Shown here one piece after another: positions 46,620-58,180 of a DNA stretch of 64,000 bases. The DNA comes from Cadophora sp. MPI-SDFR-AT-0126 (Eukaryota; Ascomycota; Leotiomycetes; Helotiales; Ploettnerulaceae). Position 1 is the stretch's first letter. Every line of letters starts with the position of its first letter. The stretch is from assembly GCA_020747065.1 (NCBI GenBank), contig JAGMVK010000023.1, positions 62,001 through 126,000 of the forward strand, written 5' to 3'. The position numbers and the translations under genes are program-made. Below the pieces are notes generated by a model. That model was not told where the DNA came from. It saw only the letters and a program-made list of their open reading frames with translations, and searched no databases.

Positions 46620-47775
46620 ACTTATCAAGATCTCTGTAGATTCACCAGGAGAGGGGCGCAGCGACGAAACCGACGATAGTTAAACCGGCGAAATCCCAAG
46701 TAAGATAAGGGTCTTTAATTAAACTAAAGAAGGCGAGTCCGAAGGCGTAGGCGGTAGCTGAGGAGAAAAGATTTATATCGAATACGAGACTACGTATATT
46801 TTTTAGGGCTATAGAGTATGCGATGCCGAAGGTAGGGACGTTAACGAACAGTTCAAAAACACTACTAATATCGATAAGAATAGCAGTGAACTAGATTATA
46901 ATGCTAGGGACGAGAGACACATCATTAGTATTTACATAAGTTGCGCTAGATTTATAGTGTTCGCAAAGTCCAGTCTTATACACGTAATAGTTGAGTAGAG
47001 TGTATTCGAGTCCAGCGGTTGCGACTATGAATAAACTAAGGGTATGCGTGCAACAGATCTAAAGTGGATTTCGCGCTTTTTTAAGAGCGAGTAGAGTTCG
47101 TAGTTGAGAATAGGAGTAGTAATAATAATCGTAAATAAGTTAATATTATTAATGACGTCGTTAGGAACATCGTTTGTCTTTAGTATAGTCGTTAAGGCAC
47201 TTTAAGCTTCTCTTAGACTATTATTATTGATACTTTCAATTAGAAAGAACATAAATATTTCAGTTGCTTAGAAAGCACACTTAATATTATTAATAAATGC
47301 GTCGTTCTATGGGACCTCGATAGGATAGGAGGAGAGAGTAATATTTGAAGGCTTCGCAGCCTCAAAGAAAGAAGCCTCTGTGGCGCTTGAATATCTTGAA
47401 AAAACCTCCTCGCTTAAAGTAGATGCCGAGAACACGGAAGACATTTGTCAGGTCGCTGCCTCCAGGAGAAAGGAGCCTAAGACGCTCCTGTATAAACTAG
47501 AGAAGGAGTAGGAGTGGGAGGTAAAATATTAAAGGCAGAACGAATGCCACCCACCATCCGACATATTTCTCGGAGTAGGAGGTTGCAACGTGCATGAAAC
47601 CACCAATGTTGACCATAAGATAAAGCCACAACATGACGCGTCCAGCGTTGGATTCTGATATCCGTGGTCTTTTCTCTGACGCTCCGTGCTGTGTCTCTCG
47701 TGCGTTTGGGCAACCCTGGCACGGGACCCTGGCACGGTGGTCCTGCTCCAATGGTCGATGTTCTTCGTTATGCAT
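46620..47775 (-). pseudogene. PTR2/POT peptide transporter relic
   Basis: Minus strand, N- to C-terminal: VMLWLYLMVNIGGFMHVATS and YSEKYVGWWVAFVLPLIFYL (the NIG...EK.vGfW.af block of PTR2 proteins). Next come PNDVINNINLFTIIITTPIL, then VPTFGIAYSIALKNIRSLVF, SATAYAFGLAFFSLIKDPYL and TWDFAGLTIVGFV. Family members are plasma-membrane proton/peptide symporters with 12 helices. About the last two thirds is recognisable. Many stops of the TAA/TAG kind, TA-rich middle and frame-preserving decay point to RIP instead of random indels. The N-terminal half is not in the window. Confidence 0.75.
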
Positions 47776-47841
47776 GCTTCTTCAGCATTTTAATTTCTTC
47801 ATTTTCTCTCGGATCTGTCGTTGACCACCTAGCTCAACCAT

Positions 47842-48738
47842 TCACAGGACTTTAGTAGTGTCGCATCGCTGCTTAGCCTCTCGATGCTCCTTCTCTTTCT
47901 CTTGAAGTTCTTCCTCTTTCTCCCGAAGCTCCTCACCCTTCTCCTTGACAACCTCCGCCATCTTTTTCAACCAATCATCATGTATCAAATCATATGCAGT
48001 CGTCAATTCGCTGTGCACAGTCCCTAGGACCTCTGTGTCGGCTAGAAATTCGCCCCTCTGCCTCCTCGAGTCATTGATAGATATCCTACCCCCCCAGTTG
48101 CCTCTTCTCAAGCAACCTATGCTGCGTTGTTACGTCGGCTATCTCCGCTCGTAATTCCTAACTTGATATCTGCATTCCGTTTGAACGCTTCCAATTCGGA
48201 CCTTGCTCCTCGACGTTCGTCTCGCAGTCGCTTCATCTCGTCTGCGAAGACAGCCTGTTGTTCTTTACGCCCTATACTGAGATTGATATTGTGGCATTTG
48301 ATATCCTTGAGGCTGTGTATCATTTTCTGAAACATATTATTGAGACTCGCATTCTTCTTTTCGCTCCGGTCGAGCTTCTCTGCCATAGTTTTCAACCGAA
48401 CCTTTTGTTGCTCGTACGTTGGAGAACTCGGTATTCTAGCGGAAGATCGTCGAAGCGGCCAGGAGTCGGTTTGCTGTCTGTTTCGACTTTCGGGGCAATG
48501 GAGGAGGTGGCCTGAAATCATCCCCCTCAACTACGACCTCAGCTGCATCAGAGCCAACCATATCGACCAATTTCTAGCAATAGAACAAGCATTTCCAGTC
48601 GTACCGTTATCCCCCATCTTCCTTCCCATCCTCATCCAACAAGCGAATCTCGCCATCATTGATATCTTTAGCCTCCCAGGATTTGTTCGGGCGCCAACGA
48701 GGACAACGATAAGGGAAAATATTCCATGACACGATATA
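47842..48738 (-). pseudogene. coiled-coil gene relic
   Basis: Minus frames 48530-48117 (TYEQQKVRLKTMAEKLDRSE, KEQQAVFADEMKRLRDERRG, ARSELEAFKRNADIKLG) and 48111-47842 (WLKKMAEVVKEKGEELREKE, EELQEKEKEHREAKQR) form one charged coiled coil split by a frameshift near 48115. Upstream, other frames give KDINDGEIRLLDEDGKEDGG with stops. Compositionally similar to the relic at 19611-22761, but I see no direct alignment. Family unknown. Confidence 0.5.
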
Positions 48739-48769
48739 GTAGTGCAATTGAACTTCTAAATGGCGATAT

Positions 48770-50637
48770 ATGAATACCTTAGGTCGACTTTATAGTGTGA
48801 TATACTGTACACTCCGATCGATCATCTGCCAATTAAAACAATTTATGAATGACAAATCACCCAAAATGAGGAATCTCCGACGCCCATGTAGAAATAAATG
48901 CCTTGCTTATGAGATCGACGATTTCGGCCCGGACATAGGAGATGGCGTTTTGCATCCCATTCTATCCTCACCAGAGAGCGCCCCGAATGTTGCGGATCGA
49001 CGGTCTCAAGTTAGCGACAATCCTACTGGCTCGAGTCTCACATTGCTCGTCAGCGAAGATGTTCCTCTCAACGAAAAGCAGCGACTTGTGGTACAAAGAG
49101 TGCTTTCAGATGCGTTAGCTTGTGCGACCCACGCCTACGATGCCTCCAAGCGGGACCAGAAACTCCTCTACGTTGGCGGCGAAGGCGGAGTTGGCAAGAG
49201 CCAAATTATCAAAGCCATAGTTGCTGGCATGGACCTTATATTTCGCAAAGAGGAGGTCATTCTGATGGCTCCGACAGGAGCAGCGGCGGATAACATCAGC
49301 GGCAACACGTATCATACAGCCCTCGGCATTAGCATCGCTAAAACCCAGAATACAACAGTGAGCTCTCGTGTCAGGAAGCTGTGGTCCAAGAAGACAGTCA
49401 TGATCATCGATGAGGTTAGTATGACGGATTTAAGCATGCTGAGTACCATCAACAATCAGTGCAAGATTGCAAGGTCCCTCGAGAGAAACTCCCCCGACCT
49501 CTTTGGTGGGCTGCCTATCGTTATCCTCATGGGCGACTTCCACCAGTTCCCACCCGTTAGGGGCCCAGCGCTATGGAAGGAGCCAAGAACTGGGAACGAC
49601 GAAGACGCCAACGGATGAATCATCTGGCGCCAGTTTACGGATGTCGTCATCCTAGACCAACAGATGAGACAGGCAGAAGACCCTGCATTCCGAGATCTAC
49701 TGGGTCGAGCGAGAGCGGCCACATTAACGGAAGATGACCTAGCGTTATTGAACAGCAAGACAACAACGTCCCTCCTCTCACCGGATCTGGAAAGCGCAAC
49801 CACTGTTGTTAAGCTTAATGTTCTTCGTCACCACGTTAATCGCCTCCAAATGGAACCCTTTGCCCGGACCAGATCCCAGAGGATTTACGTGTTCCCAGCG
49901 CTGCACAGCCGGATCAGGACTACGGGTCCGTCCCGTCTATACGCAGAGGACTTGCTCCAACAAACTGATCAAGGCACCAGGATCCCCTTCCCGGGCCGTT
50001 TTCTGTACACCCCAGAGATGCCAGCTATACTCCTGGCCAACATCTGCACTGCCCTAGGACAGGTAAATGGTGCGCGTGGTGTTGCCGCAGGTATTGTTGT
50101 TGATCCAACCGGTATGTCTACCATTGATGAAGTGGTACGGTACTAATCGTACGCCTACTAGCTGAGTTCTTCGAGATGGATGATCTGTACATCTTGTGCA
50201 CAAAACCTCCAGCGTGTGTTTTATTCCAGCGAGACAATTCAGTGCACTCTAAGTTCGACGATCTCGATGCCAAGATCATCCCTGTTTTTCCATTAGAAAG
50301 GTCTATCACTGTCAAAGGACGCTCCGTGCGAAGGAAACAGGTGCCCATGTGCCCTGCATTTAGCCTGATAGATTATAAAGTGCAAGGGTCGACACTTACG
50401 GCTGCGATTCTTGATCTCAAACACGACCCAAGCGCTAGAGGCCAAGATGCGCACAAAAAATACTGCTCTAACTATGTCCAACCATCACGACTCCGATCTT
50501 TAGAAGGACTCCATCTGCTACAAAAAATTACTATGGAGGATCTCCAATTCCGCCCAGACGAGCGACTGCGCCTAGAAATGGAAAGGCTTAAGGGACTTGA
50601 GCGGGAAACGATAGCTGCATGGAGAGAGCAAAGTTAG
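48770..50637 (+). pseudogene. Helitron-type PIF1-like helicase, one stop
   Basis: Exons 48770..50111 and 50162..50637. The 50-nt intron GTATGT...GTACTAATCG...CTACTAG is canonical and closes in frame. Helicase motifs: LNEKQRLVVQRVL (Q-like motif), YVGGEGGVGKSQIIKAI (Walker A), LMAPTGAAADNI (Ia), VMIIDEVSM (Walker B), VILMGDFHQFPPVRG (III), VILDQQMRQ (IV), and IDYKVQGSTLTAAILDLKHD (V/VI). The GDFHQFPPV and closing YVQPSRLRSLEGLHLLQKI blocks are those of the helicase half of Helitron RepHel proteins. The replication-initiator (HUH) half is absent and the N-terminus is short. TGA at 49616-49618 stops it; CGA before is likely. So a nearly intact helicase fragment from a Helitron, or a captured PIF1-like gene. 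Confidence 0.8.
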
Positions 50638-51525
50638 TTGTTTGGCTCGCTACAAAATAGCCTTTCTAATTTTTCGTCACCTTACAGACACTTCTGCTCT
50701 TACGGCTGTGCTAATTCGCCAATATGATATTCGAACCCGATCAGCTCCCGACCATGAGTTACGAAAGCTGTAAAACACGAAACCGCTAGGGCCGTTAATA
50801 AGCTTTATTTTATCTGCCGTAAAGGTAATAACCACACCAGATTTTTGTCTTCCAATCGCTAATGAATCTACTAACAAGGGCATGGCTTCAAGATGAGGGG
50901 TATTCGAACTCAATATTCGAACCGACGTACCTCATAGAAACGAAACATAACAAGACCATCCACTTCGGGATAAGTCGTCTCCTCTAACCTATACCACTAT
51001 ATCCCGTCCTTCGAACCCTGGCTTTTTACAAAAACTGAAATAAATTGCAGGAGCTTCTGAATAAAATTATGTCGAAAAAGACACATATTATATGTTTTGT
51101 CTTCCAACTCAAGCTCCGTCATTCTACCCATGCAAGTATTAAGAGAAGAACCATTTCAACACTTTGTTAACACAGTAAACGCCACGACTCCCAATGATGC
51201 AAACCAGGCGCTCCACAAAAGAGATTTGAAATATCAATATATCTGGACCCTGACCTCCCCGTACCAACGATGTAGACGATCCAGCTAGTCCCACGACCAG
51301 CATAGATGACTCTTCATCTGTTCACACCGCAACTGAACATGACCAACCCTAATCCACCTTTTCTCCGGGTAGTTTGGCCACGTTGCATTCCCCTCTTTTC
51401 ATCCCACCAACTACCTTCTCGAACTGGTCCCCAATGTTGACTACTAAATCACGTCCATTGGCCGCAATGGCACAAAAGCGGGAAAGATGCGAGATAACTA
51501 ATTAGCCTTTCAATTTTCTTTTTTA
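50638..51525. other. flank with tRNA-like text
   Basis: 3' flank of the helicase. On the minus strand 51025-50895 shows GGGATATAGTGGTATAGG (box-A-like) and GGTTCGAATATTG (box-B-like), each once, about 85 nt apart. I could not fold a full cloverleaf. Could be a decayed tRNA or a tRNA-derived SINE. A 63-codon plus frame at 51097 is not convincing. Confidence 0.3.
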
Positions 51526-51581
51526 TTAGCTAACGTCTAATCCCTGCTTTCCGCTCACCCTTACATTTCGCCTACCCTGCT
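51526..51581 (+). repeat. left TIR of pogo-like element
   Basis: Pairs with 62466-62521. Shared core includes CCCTGCTTTCCGC, CACCC.TACAT and CGCCTACC. Differences are almost all C/T or G/A. Confidence 0.82.
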
Positions 51582-51639
51582 AATTCCGTTACTTGATTTT
51601 CAATACTTAATAACTCTATTCTATGTTAATCTCTATATA

Positions 51640-52149
51640 TAATATTATAGAATCTGAATTTTTATTTAATTCTGATTTTACAGGTTTAATTTAATATTCT
51701 CTAGTTGCAATTTAAGCCTTCTTAATTACACGTGTTATTGTAAGCTAGGAATTTAGACTAGTTAGGACTTTCCTCTTTTTCCTTAGCTGTACTTACTCTA
51801 ATCTCTTTTTTAATTCTTTAATCCTTATATTTACCTTTTCTAATTCGTAGTCTCTTTTATTTTATTTTTTTTATAATCTTCTTAAAGAGTAAACGCTTAA
51901 TTAGAAGTTAGTCCTATAACCCGCTAGCTAAGGTCCAAATCTATACATATATCTTTTTCTAGTTCTTTAAAGTATATAACTTAATTAAAGTATTAGAAAC
52001 CTCTAAAGGTAATATTAGTATCTCTTAAACCTTTATAGTTGACGGAATTATTGATTTATTACTATTTTCTAATAGTAAAGGGCTTATTAAAGGCTTCGCT
52101 ATAGAGACCGGCTATAGACCTGTAGTCCTTCACCTAGCCTTAATATTAG
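51640..52149 (-). pseudogene. pogo transposase, C-terminal part
   Basis: On the minus strand from 52149: NIKAR, (stop), RTTGLQ-like, PVSIAKPLISPLLLENSNKS, then SIIPSTIKV, a basic helical region (KKIKQKRLRIRKGKYK-like with stops) and IRVSTAKEKEES. This corresponds to the 'Ft.tGl.Pfn...vl' end of DDE_1 transposases and the C-terminal coiled tail of Fot1-like proteins. Many TAA/TAG stops; no frameshift needed. It is separated from its N-terminal part by the LTR element. Confidence 0.72.
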
Positions 52150-52371
52150 TGTAACGACGCAATATTACTAAGTGCAGTATTAAGTATAGGAGCAAGACAG
52201 TAGGTAAATAGTAATATTATAAGTCTAGTACAAAGAAAATAAGAAGGTGAGGAGCCCTTAGAGGAGAAGCGGTCTTATATATATATGAATCTAGTCCGGC
52301 TTTTATCTAGTAATATTCCGGCTAAACCTAAGTACTCCTATTTCTAATACTTCTATTACTTTAATGTTATA
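52150..52371 (-). repeat. LTR (3' LTR of the gypsy element)
   Basis: 222 bp, AT-rich copy. Compared with the other LTR it differs mainly by T for C and A for G (for example CTAATACTTCTATTACTTTA against CCAGTACTTCCGTCACTTCA). Confidence 0.88.
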
Positions 52372-53119
52372 TCACTTCCCTCTTATAAGAGAACTTATTC
52401 CTAAGCTCTAAATTATATTTCTATATAGAATTATTATTATATAAAATAGTAGAGATATATAGTTTTAGTAAGGAGATTTTAGAGGAAGTGTTAATCTAGT
52501 AGTACTAGTTAATAATAATAGTAGTAGTAAGCGAGGTAATAATTTAATTATAAAGCTGTCTAAAAGGCGTCTGAACTAGGTCTAGTAAAGCTATAATTAC
52601 TTACTATTATATGTATTATAGTACTTAATAGCGCAGATCTTCAGAATTTTGACTTTCTGCTTTAAATAATTATAACTTTAAGCTCTATAAGTGAATCTTA
52701 TATATAGAGATTTATTAATCTGTATATATTATTAATATATTTTAATAATTTATATTAAATAAAATAAGTAATTCAAGAGTAAGTTAAGTTCTGAATTTTT
52801 AGTAATTTAGCAGTGATTTAAAATTAATTTAGTGTATTAATATAAATAGTACTTACTTTAATTCCTATTAATGCTCTTAAGTTTGCTTACTATAAGTATT
52901 ATATTTAATATATTTGCCTACTTACTACAGAATTAGATTATATTTACGAGTTTAATAGTACTAGAAGTAAGAAATATATGTATTATAAGAAATAAGCAAA
53001 AAAGTATAATCCTATAGGTATTTCTTATTTTCTTTTCCTAAATCTTAATTATTATAAATATAATCTAATTATAATCTAGATAAGTTAAAATACTAATTTT
53101 TATACTAGATTCTGCACTA

Positions 53120-54500
53120 CAGTACTAGGCAACTGATATTTACCTGGTTAGCGAGAACACCTAAATCAATATTCCGCTCTCAATATAACTCTTTGAATTA
53201 CTTTATAACCACATTAGTTATATACAAAATAATTATATCAATTTAATCGCTATGATCTCTAGTTTCTAAATCTGCAATCAGTTTCCTCGTAAGTTACGTA
53301 TAAACCTCAATATTTCGTATACCACCTGTCTGCGGTAATACAAGCCTCAATTCTAGCCGATATACTCGCACTTAAAGTATTAAATAACGACTTATCTAAA
53401 GTGTCCCACGTAGCTTGTAAACAACTTTCTATACGTTGTCTTACGTGCTCTAATTGCGATTTATCGGCCGCAACGTCAGGGAATATATCGTAAAGGCGTT
53501 TCTTAAGGTGCTACTACACGTGCTTAATTGGGTTAAGATCAGGAGAGAAAGGCGGCTAATTCATAACTAAAGTAATCCGTTTTCCTTCAAACTAAAGTCG
53601 AACCTTTCTTGTAGTATGTATTGAAGCGTTATCTTGTATAAATTCGTACCTAGTGTCTAAATCCTCGAAAATTGGTCTAACTTTAGCGTTTAAGACCTCT
53701 AAGTAAGACTTGGCCAAATACCTATGTTTCTTCAACTTAAAATCGCGGTCCATGATATAAAGGTTGCTCCTCCCGTTATCCTAAAAGGCTCTCCAGACTA
53801 TAACCTTCATATTCTTCTTGTAGTTATACGTTTAGATCATGTTTCGATCCTACTTCTGTGCTAGCGTACGAAAGTACTATTCCGCGTTTTTACCCCGCCC
53901 CCGCTCTATAGAGCACTTATCGCTCTAGTATACTATTCCCTATTCCTTAATACTCCAACTTCTATGCGTAAGGCACTAGGAAAGACGCTTCGCTGCGTAT
54001 ATTTCCGTAAGTTTAGGTCTCCTTTTAGCTCTCTAATTAGCGATTCTATACTCCTTCAAGATTTTCTTAACTATTATTTCCTTATAACCCAGTAAATAGG
54101 CTGTAATAACCTCTTTGTATATATCTTTTGGGTAGAGGCGAACGTATTGTAGGAGTTTCCTTTCTTCTGCAATTATATACGATTTGCCCCTTGGTTTGCG
54201 AGATAAGGACTTCCCTTCGTCGTGGAATAGCTCTTGCTTAATCGTGTATCTAACGGTACTGTAATCGAGTTTTAGGTCCCTCGCGATCTCGTATAGGTTT
54301 GTGTATCTGCGAGCTTGTCTAAGGATTTATCCGCGTAGGAATGGAGAGAGTTCATATCCTTTCCCCTAATTCCCAGACGTCGCAGTAAGAGGAGTACGTT
54401 GAGGTAGTATTTTTGTTGTAGTTGTAAAGAGGAAGAGAAACGCGTGTCGCGAAAAGTCGCGGTTTTACACTTTTCGGTTAATATCAGTTGGTGGGGACTG
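53120..54500 (-). mobile_element. Tc1/mariner element nested in gypsy
   Basis: 1,381 bp with TA at both sides (53118-53119, 54501-54502) and TIRs CAGTACTAGGCAACTGATAT / CAGTCCCCACCAACTGATAT. The minus strand reads as a Tc1-like transposase: YEIARDLKLDYSTVRYTIKQ (helix-turn-helix), ITAYLLGYKEIIVKKILKEY, SDKCSIERG (first Asp block), YEFIQDNASIHTTRKV (second Asp), PPFSPDLNPIKHV (third, with Lys where the catalytic Glu stands), then LKKRLYDIFPDVAADKSQLE. About ten stops, mostly TAG/TAA in place of Trp, Gln or Arg codons. Its GC content is higher than that of the host element, so it came later. Confidence 0.88.
53270..54420 (-). pseudogene. Tc1-like transposase, RIP-damaged
   Basis: About 370 codons can be followed in one frame from LSPFLRG near 54350 to CITADRWYTKY near 53300 with stops but nearly no frameshift. 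DDE catalytic triad: Asp in SDKCSIE, Asp in IQDNASIH, and Lys replacing Glu in SPDLNPIK (GAG to AAG is a G-to-A change). The transposase would cut and paste at TA; this copy cannot. The window's MITE has different TIRs. Confidence 0.82.
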
Positions 54501-56899
54501 TATATAGCTAAGGAATATTATAAGCTTTCCCTTACTATTACTACTAAAGATAATAAGAGTATTATTTTTGCCTTTTAAGAAATTAATACTAGATTATATG
54601 TTACTATTACTAATATCCTTAAGATATAGGGTAAGCTATAGTTAGAGTTATTAAAGAAAACTTATGCTTTTTACTAAACTATTATAGATCTAATTATATA
54701 ATAAGCTATAGGTTACCTCTTTTTCTTTTATCTTTTTCTTTTATTATAAGTTTTACTTATAACTATTCTTATTTAAGATAAAGATTTAGTTTTAGATATA
54801 CTTATTTTTACTTAAGTGAGATTAAAATAATCTTTAATTAATATATAAATAGGGTTTAGTTTTAGCCTTAAGCTAAATCTAAGAGGAGATTACTACTAGT
54901 ATTATTAAGGTAGCTGAGATTATTTATTATAGTAGTATTAAGCGTAAGAGAGTAGAGGGGGAGGAGAAGGAGGAGAGAGAATTACTAGCTCGTTTCTAGG
55001 TAACTTAAGGTAGTAGACGCCCTAGTAATACGAGGGAGGAAGAGGAGATTCTAAATAACTTGGAATAGGGGAAGAATAAGCTTTGTTTTAGATTAGCTTT
55101 ATTATTAGTTTTTTGTAGCTATACCTTTAATTAAACTTCTTATACAGGAGTAGTCCCTTATAGCGAAACTAGTGAGATATTTTAGTTAAGGTATAATTAT
55201 AAGATTACAGTATTAGTGCTTTAAATTAAAGGGTATTTAGATAATCTAAATTAAATCTTATTTTACTATCTTACTAATTAGTTTATTATCTTCTAAGTAA
55301 CTATAATTATCTTCTTTATTTTTCTATATAGCTAACTATTCAGGTAGGTTTTAGAGTAATCTTAAAGTAAAAGGATTAATTTAGTGAAAATCTCTTAACT
55401 TATAAGGCAATTCTATTAAGTTAGTTGCGTTGTACTATATAGTATTAGGATCGTGGCTTACTTAACTAATTTAATACTTTAAGGTATTATAATATAATTA
55501 CAATATAAGAACTTCTTATACTTCCTATTTTTCTTAATTCTTAATTATCTCAGGGGGGTTTTAGGGCTATTCCTAACTAGGTAAGGGGTTATTTAAGTCT
55601 TGGAATAATAGCTTAGAAGTAAATATATCATAAATATTTGATCCTATAAGTAACTGGAGTTAGTAAGAGTTTTTTACTTAATGTAAAATTTCAAATAGCC
55701 CTTCTTATTAATTGTCGAGCTTATAGCTTAATTAATAACTCTTAAAGTTCTTAGTAAATAAGTATACTTTATTACTTACTTAGAAATTAATAAGTTTACG
55801 ATACTAGTTTATAGCCTTTACTATATGATTCTATGTAGCTTATATATTTAATTTAGCTAACTCCTACACCTCTTTTATGTGTTCTACTACTACTTTAGTA
55901 TTATAGTAATTAAGCCTTTCTAGAGGAGTAGTAGCCTTAGGAGAGTTCTAATCTTAACTATTTTTTAGATTTAACCCGAATTTAAGCTAGTATAGGGATA
56001 TACTAATAGAGGTATAAGGAAGGATTATCTAAGCTTAATCTATTAATAGAATTAGTTTACTCTAGTTATTCTAGTAGAAGTTAATAAATAATTATAATCT
56101 TTAGTTAATATACTTATTTATAATCTTTATTTAGCTATTAATCTTCTTATAATATGCTATTAAAAACTTAACTTTAATACTAATAATTTAGCAGAATTTT
56201 TTTTAAAATAATAAAATGAATTATAGTTTTTAATTTAATATAATTAATTCTGAAGTATATTTGAATTAGTAGATCTACTAGATAAAGAGTTTAGTAGTAC
56301 TGCGTATATTAATATCTTAGTAGTAGGGAATTGTTATAAAATCCTTTCCTAAGTAATTAATAAATACTAGGATTTTATTATAACTATACTTATCTTTTAA
56401 AAAATTCTTATAATTTATATATAAATATTATATAGAATAATTTAGAATTAGTAGTAAATAAAGAAGATCTTACTATTTAGAATACTTAGAGCGCGAGAAT
56501 TAATAGGCTTAGTAATTTCTTATATATTAATTATAGTTCGAACTTATTCCGACCTAGTAGTACTTTAGGGCTAGGAATTAATATATTTTTAATTTACTAG
56601 GATAAGTGATAAATAGCTAGTTGTATACTTCTTTAATTAATCTAGTGTAAAGCAGGGTATTATATTATATATAAAGTTAATCTTTAAAGAGTAAGAGTTT
56701 ATTCTTAATTAAGTAGTCTTTAGGTAAGGATTTTCGTATATTAATAAAGGTAATACGATTATCCTAATAAAGCTTTTTAATAAGATTAAGAGAATCTAGA
56801 AGAGTATTTAGAGGAGCTTTTATCTTAGTAGTAGTTAGTAGTAAGAAAGATACTATAATTATAGAGGAAATAAACTATTCCACTAGCTTAGAATTAATA

Positions 56900-58180
56900 T
56901 AGGAATTAAGTTTTCCTAGTACTAGTAAGGTTTAGCTCTAATTATCTTTCTGGACTTATTTTTATACTTTTAAATTCTGCTCTTAATAGCTTAAGATATT
57001 AGCTCTTTAATTATCTTTATTAGAGGTATATATAATTTAGAAGTTAAAGTTAGAGAGAAATTCTATTTAACGAGCTTACTTAGCTATAAGTACTTTAGTA
57101 ATTATGAAATACTCTAGGGAGTAGTAGTTTAAATATACCTTGATTTTATTTTAAAGGAATATTAATTCTAAGCGCTACTTATAAAAGCTTTCTATAATAG
57201 TGTATAGTTCTTTATTATAGATTTCCTAGTTTAATTCGTAATTATTAAGTATATATAAATAGAAATTAAGTAGGTACTATTATTTATTATTATACTATTA
57301 TAATATTACTTTAGTAATTACTTTATTAGAAGTATCTGTTTCTAGCTTAATAGGTAATTTTAGTTGGAAATAGTAAATTTATTGAATTAATAATAATTAT
57401 TTTTGAAGTTCTTTAAATATAATACGATACTCTTTTATTTAATTTTAAGCTATTATAGACTAAGTAAGTATAAATAAAGGTTTAGTAATGAGCCTGAAGT
57501 TATATATGAATTATTGGTAAAAACTATAAAAACTTAAGTATAATTTAATAATTATTATAGTCTTAAGGTGCTTCCAATTACGTAGTAATTTAACTTTCTC
57601 CGGATCTACCTTAATACCCTTAGTAGTTACTATATAGCTTAGGTACTTAGTGCAAGTAATATAGAATTCGTATTTTTTAATATTAGCTTATAATTCGGCT
57701 TCTATTAAACGCTTTAGTACAGATTCTACATAGGTTTAGTATTCCTCTATAGATTTGGAGTAGATTAGGATATTATCTAAGTAAACTATATAAAAGTTAT
57801 TTAAGTAGTTAAGGAGTATATTGTTTATATAATATTAGTATATACTAGGTCTATTATAAAGACTAAATAGTAGTACTTTGCACTTATATGATCTATATCT
57901 AGTCTAAAACGTAGTATACTCTTTAGAAGCTAGATTTATATAGATATAGTTAAAGGTAGTTTAAATATCTAATTTTATAAATATCTTTATATTCAATACT
58001 TTAGTAAGGAGCTTATTAATTCAGGGGATTAGATAAGTATCTTTTTATATAAGGGTATTTAGTTTACGATAATTAATATAGAATCGTAGGCCTTTATTAG
58101 GTTTTTTAATAAAGAGTATAGGTAATATAAATAGGCTCTAGCTTAATTTAATAAAATCCTTATCTAAATTCTTTAGAAAG
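56900..58180 (-). pseudogene. gypsy reverse transcriptase/RNase H relic
   Basis: Minus strand: ILPILFIKKPNKGLRFYINY and RKLNTL (finger/palm motif 2), DTYLIP and INKLLTKVLN, KLDI (motif A, stop after it), YTTF, KCKVLLFSLYNRPSIYQYYI (motif B), NFYIVYLDNILIYSKS (motif C, YLDN for YLDD), EELQ-like ANIKKYEFYITCTKYLSYIV and GIKVDPEKVKLLRNWKHLKT. The connection and RNase H follow to about 56900. The spacing is that of Ty3/gypsy chromoviruses. The Asp lost in motif C is a G-to-A change. Confidence 0.82.

Noticed and set aside
50895..51025. Complete tRNA gene on the minus strand
   Set aside because: Box A- and B-like words are present but no cloverleaf could be folded; kept only as a low-confidence remark.
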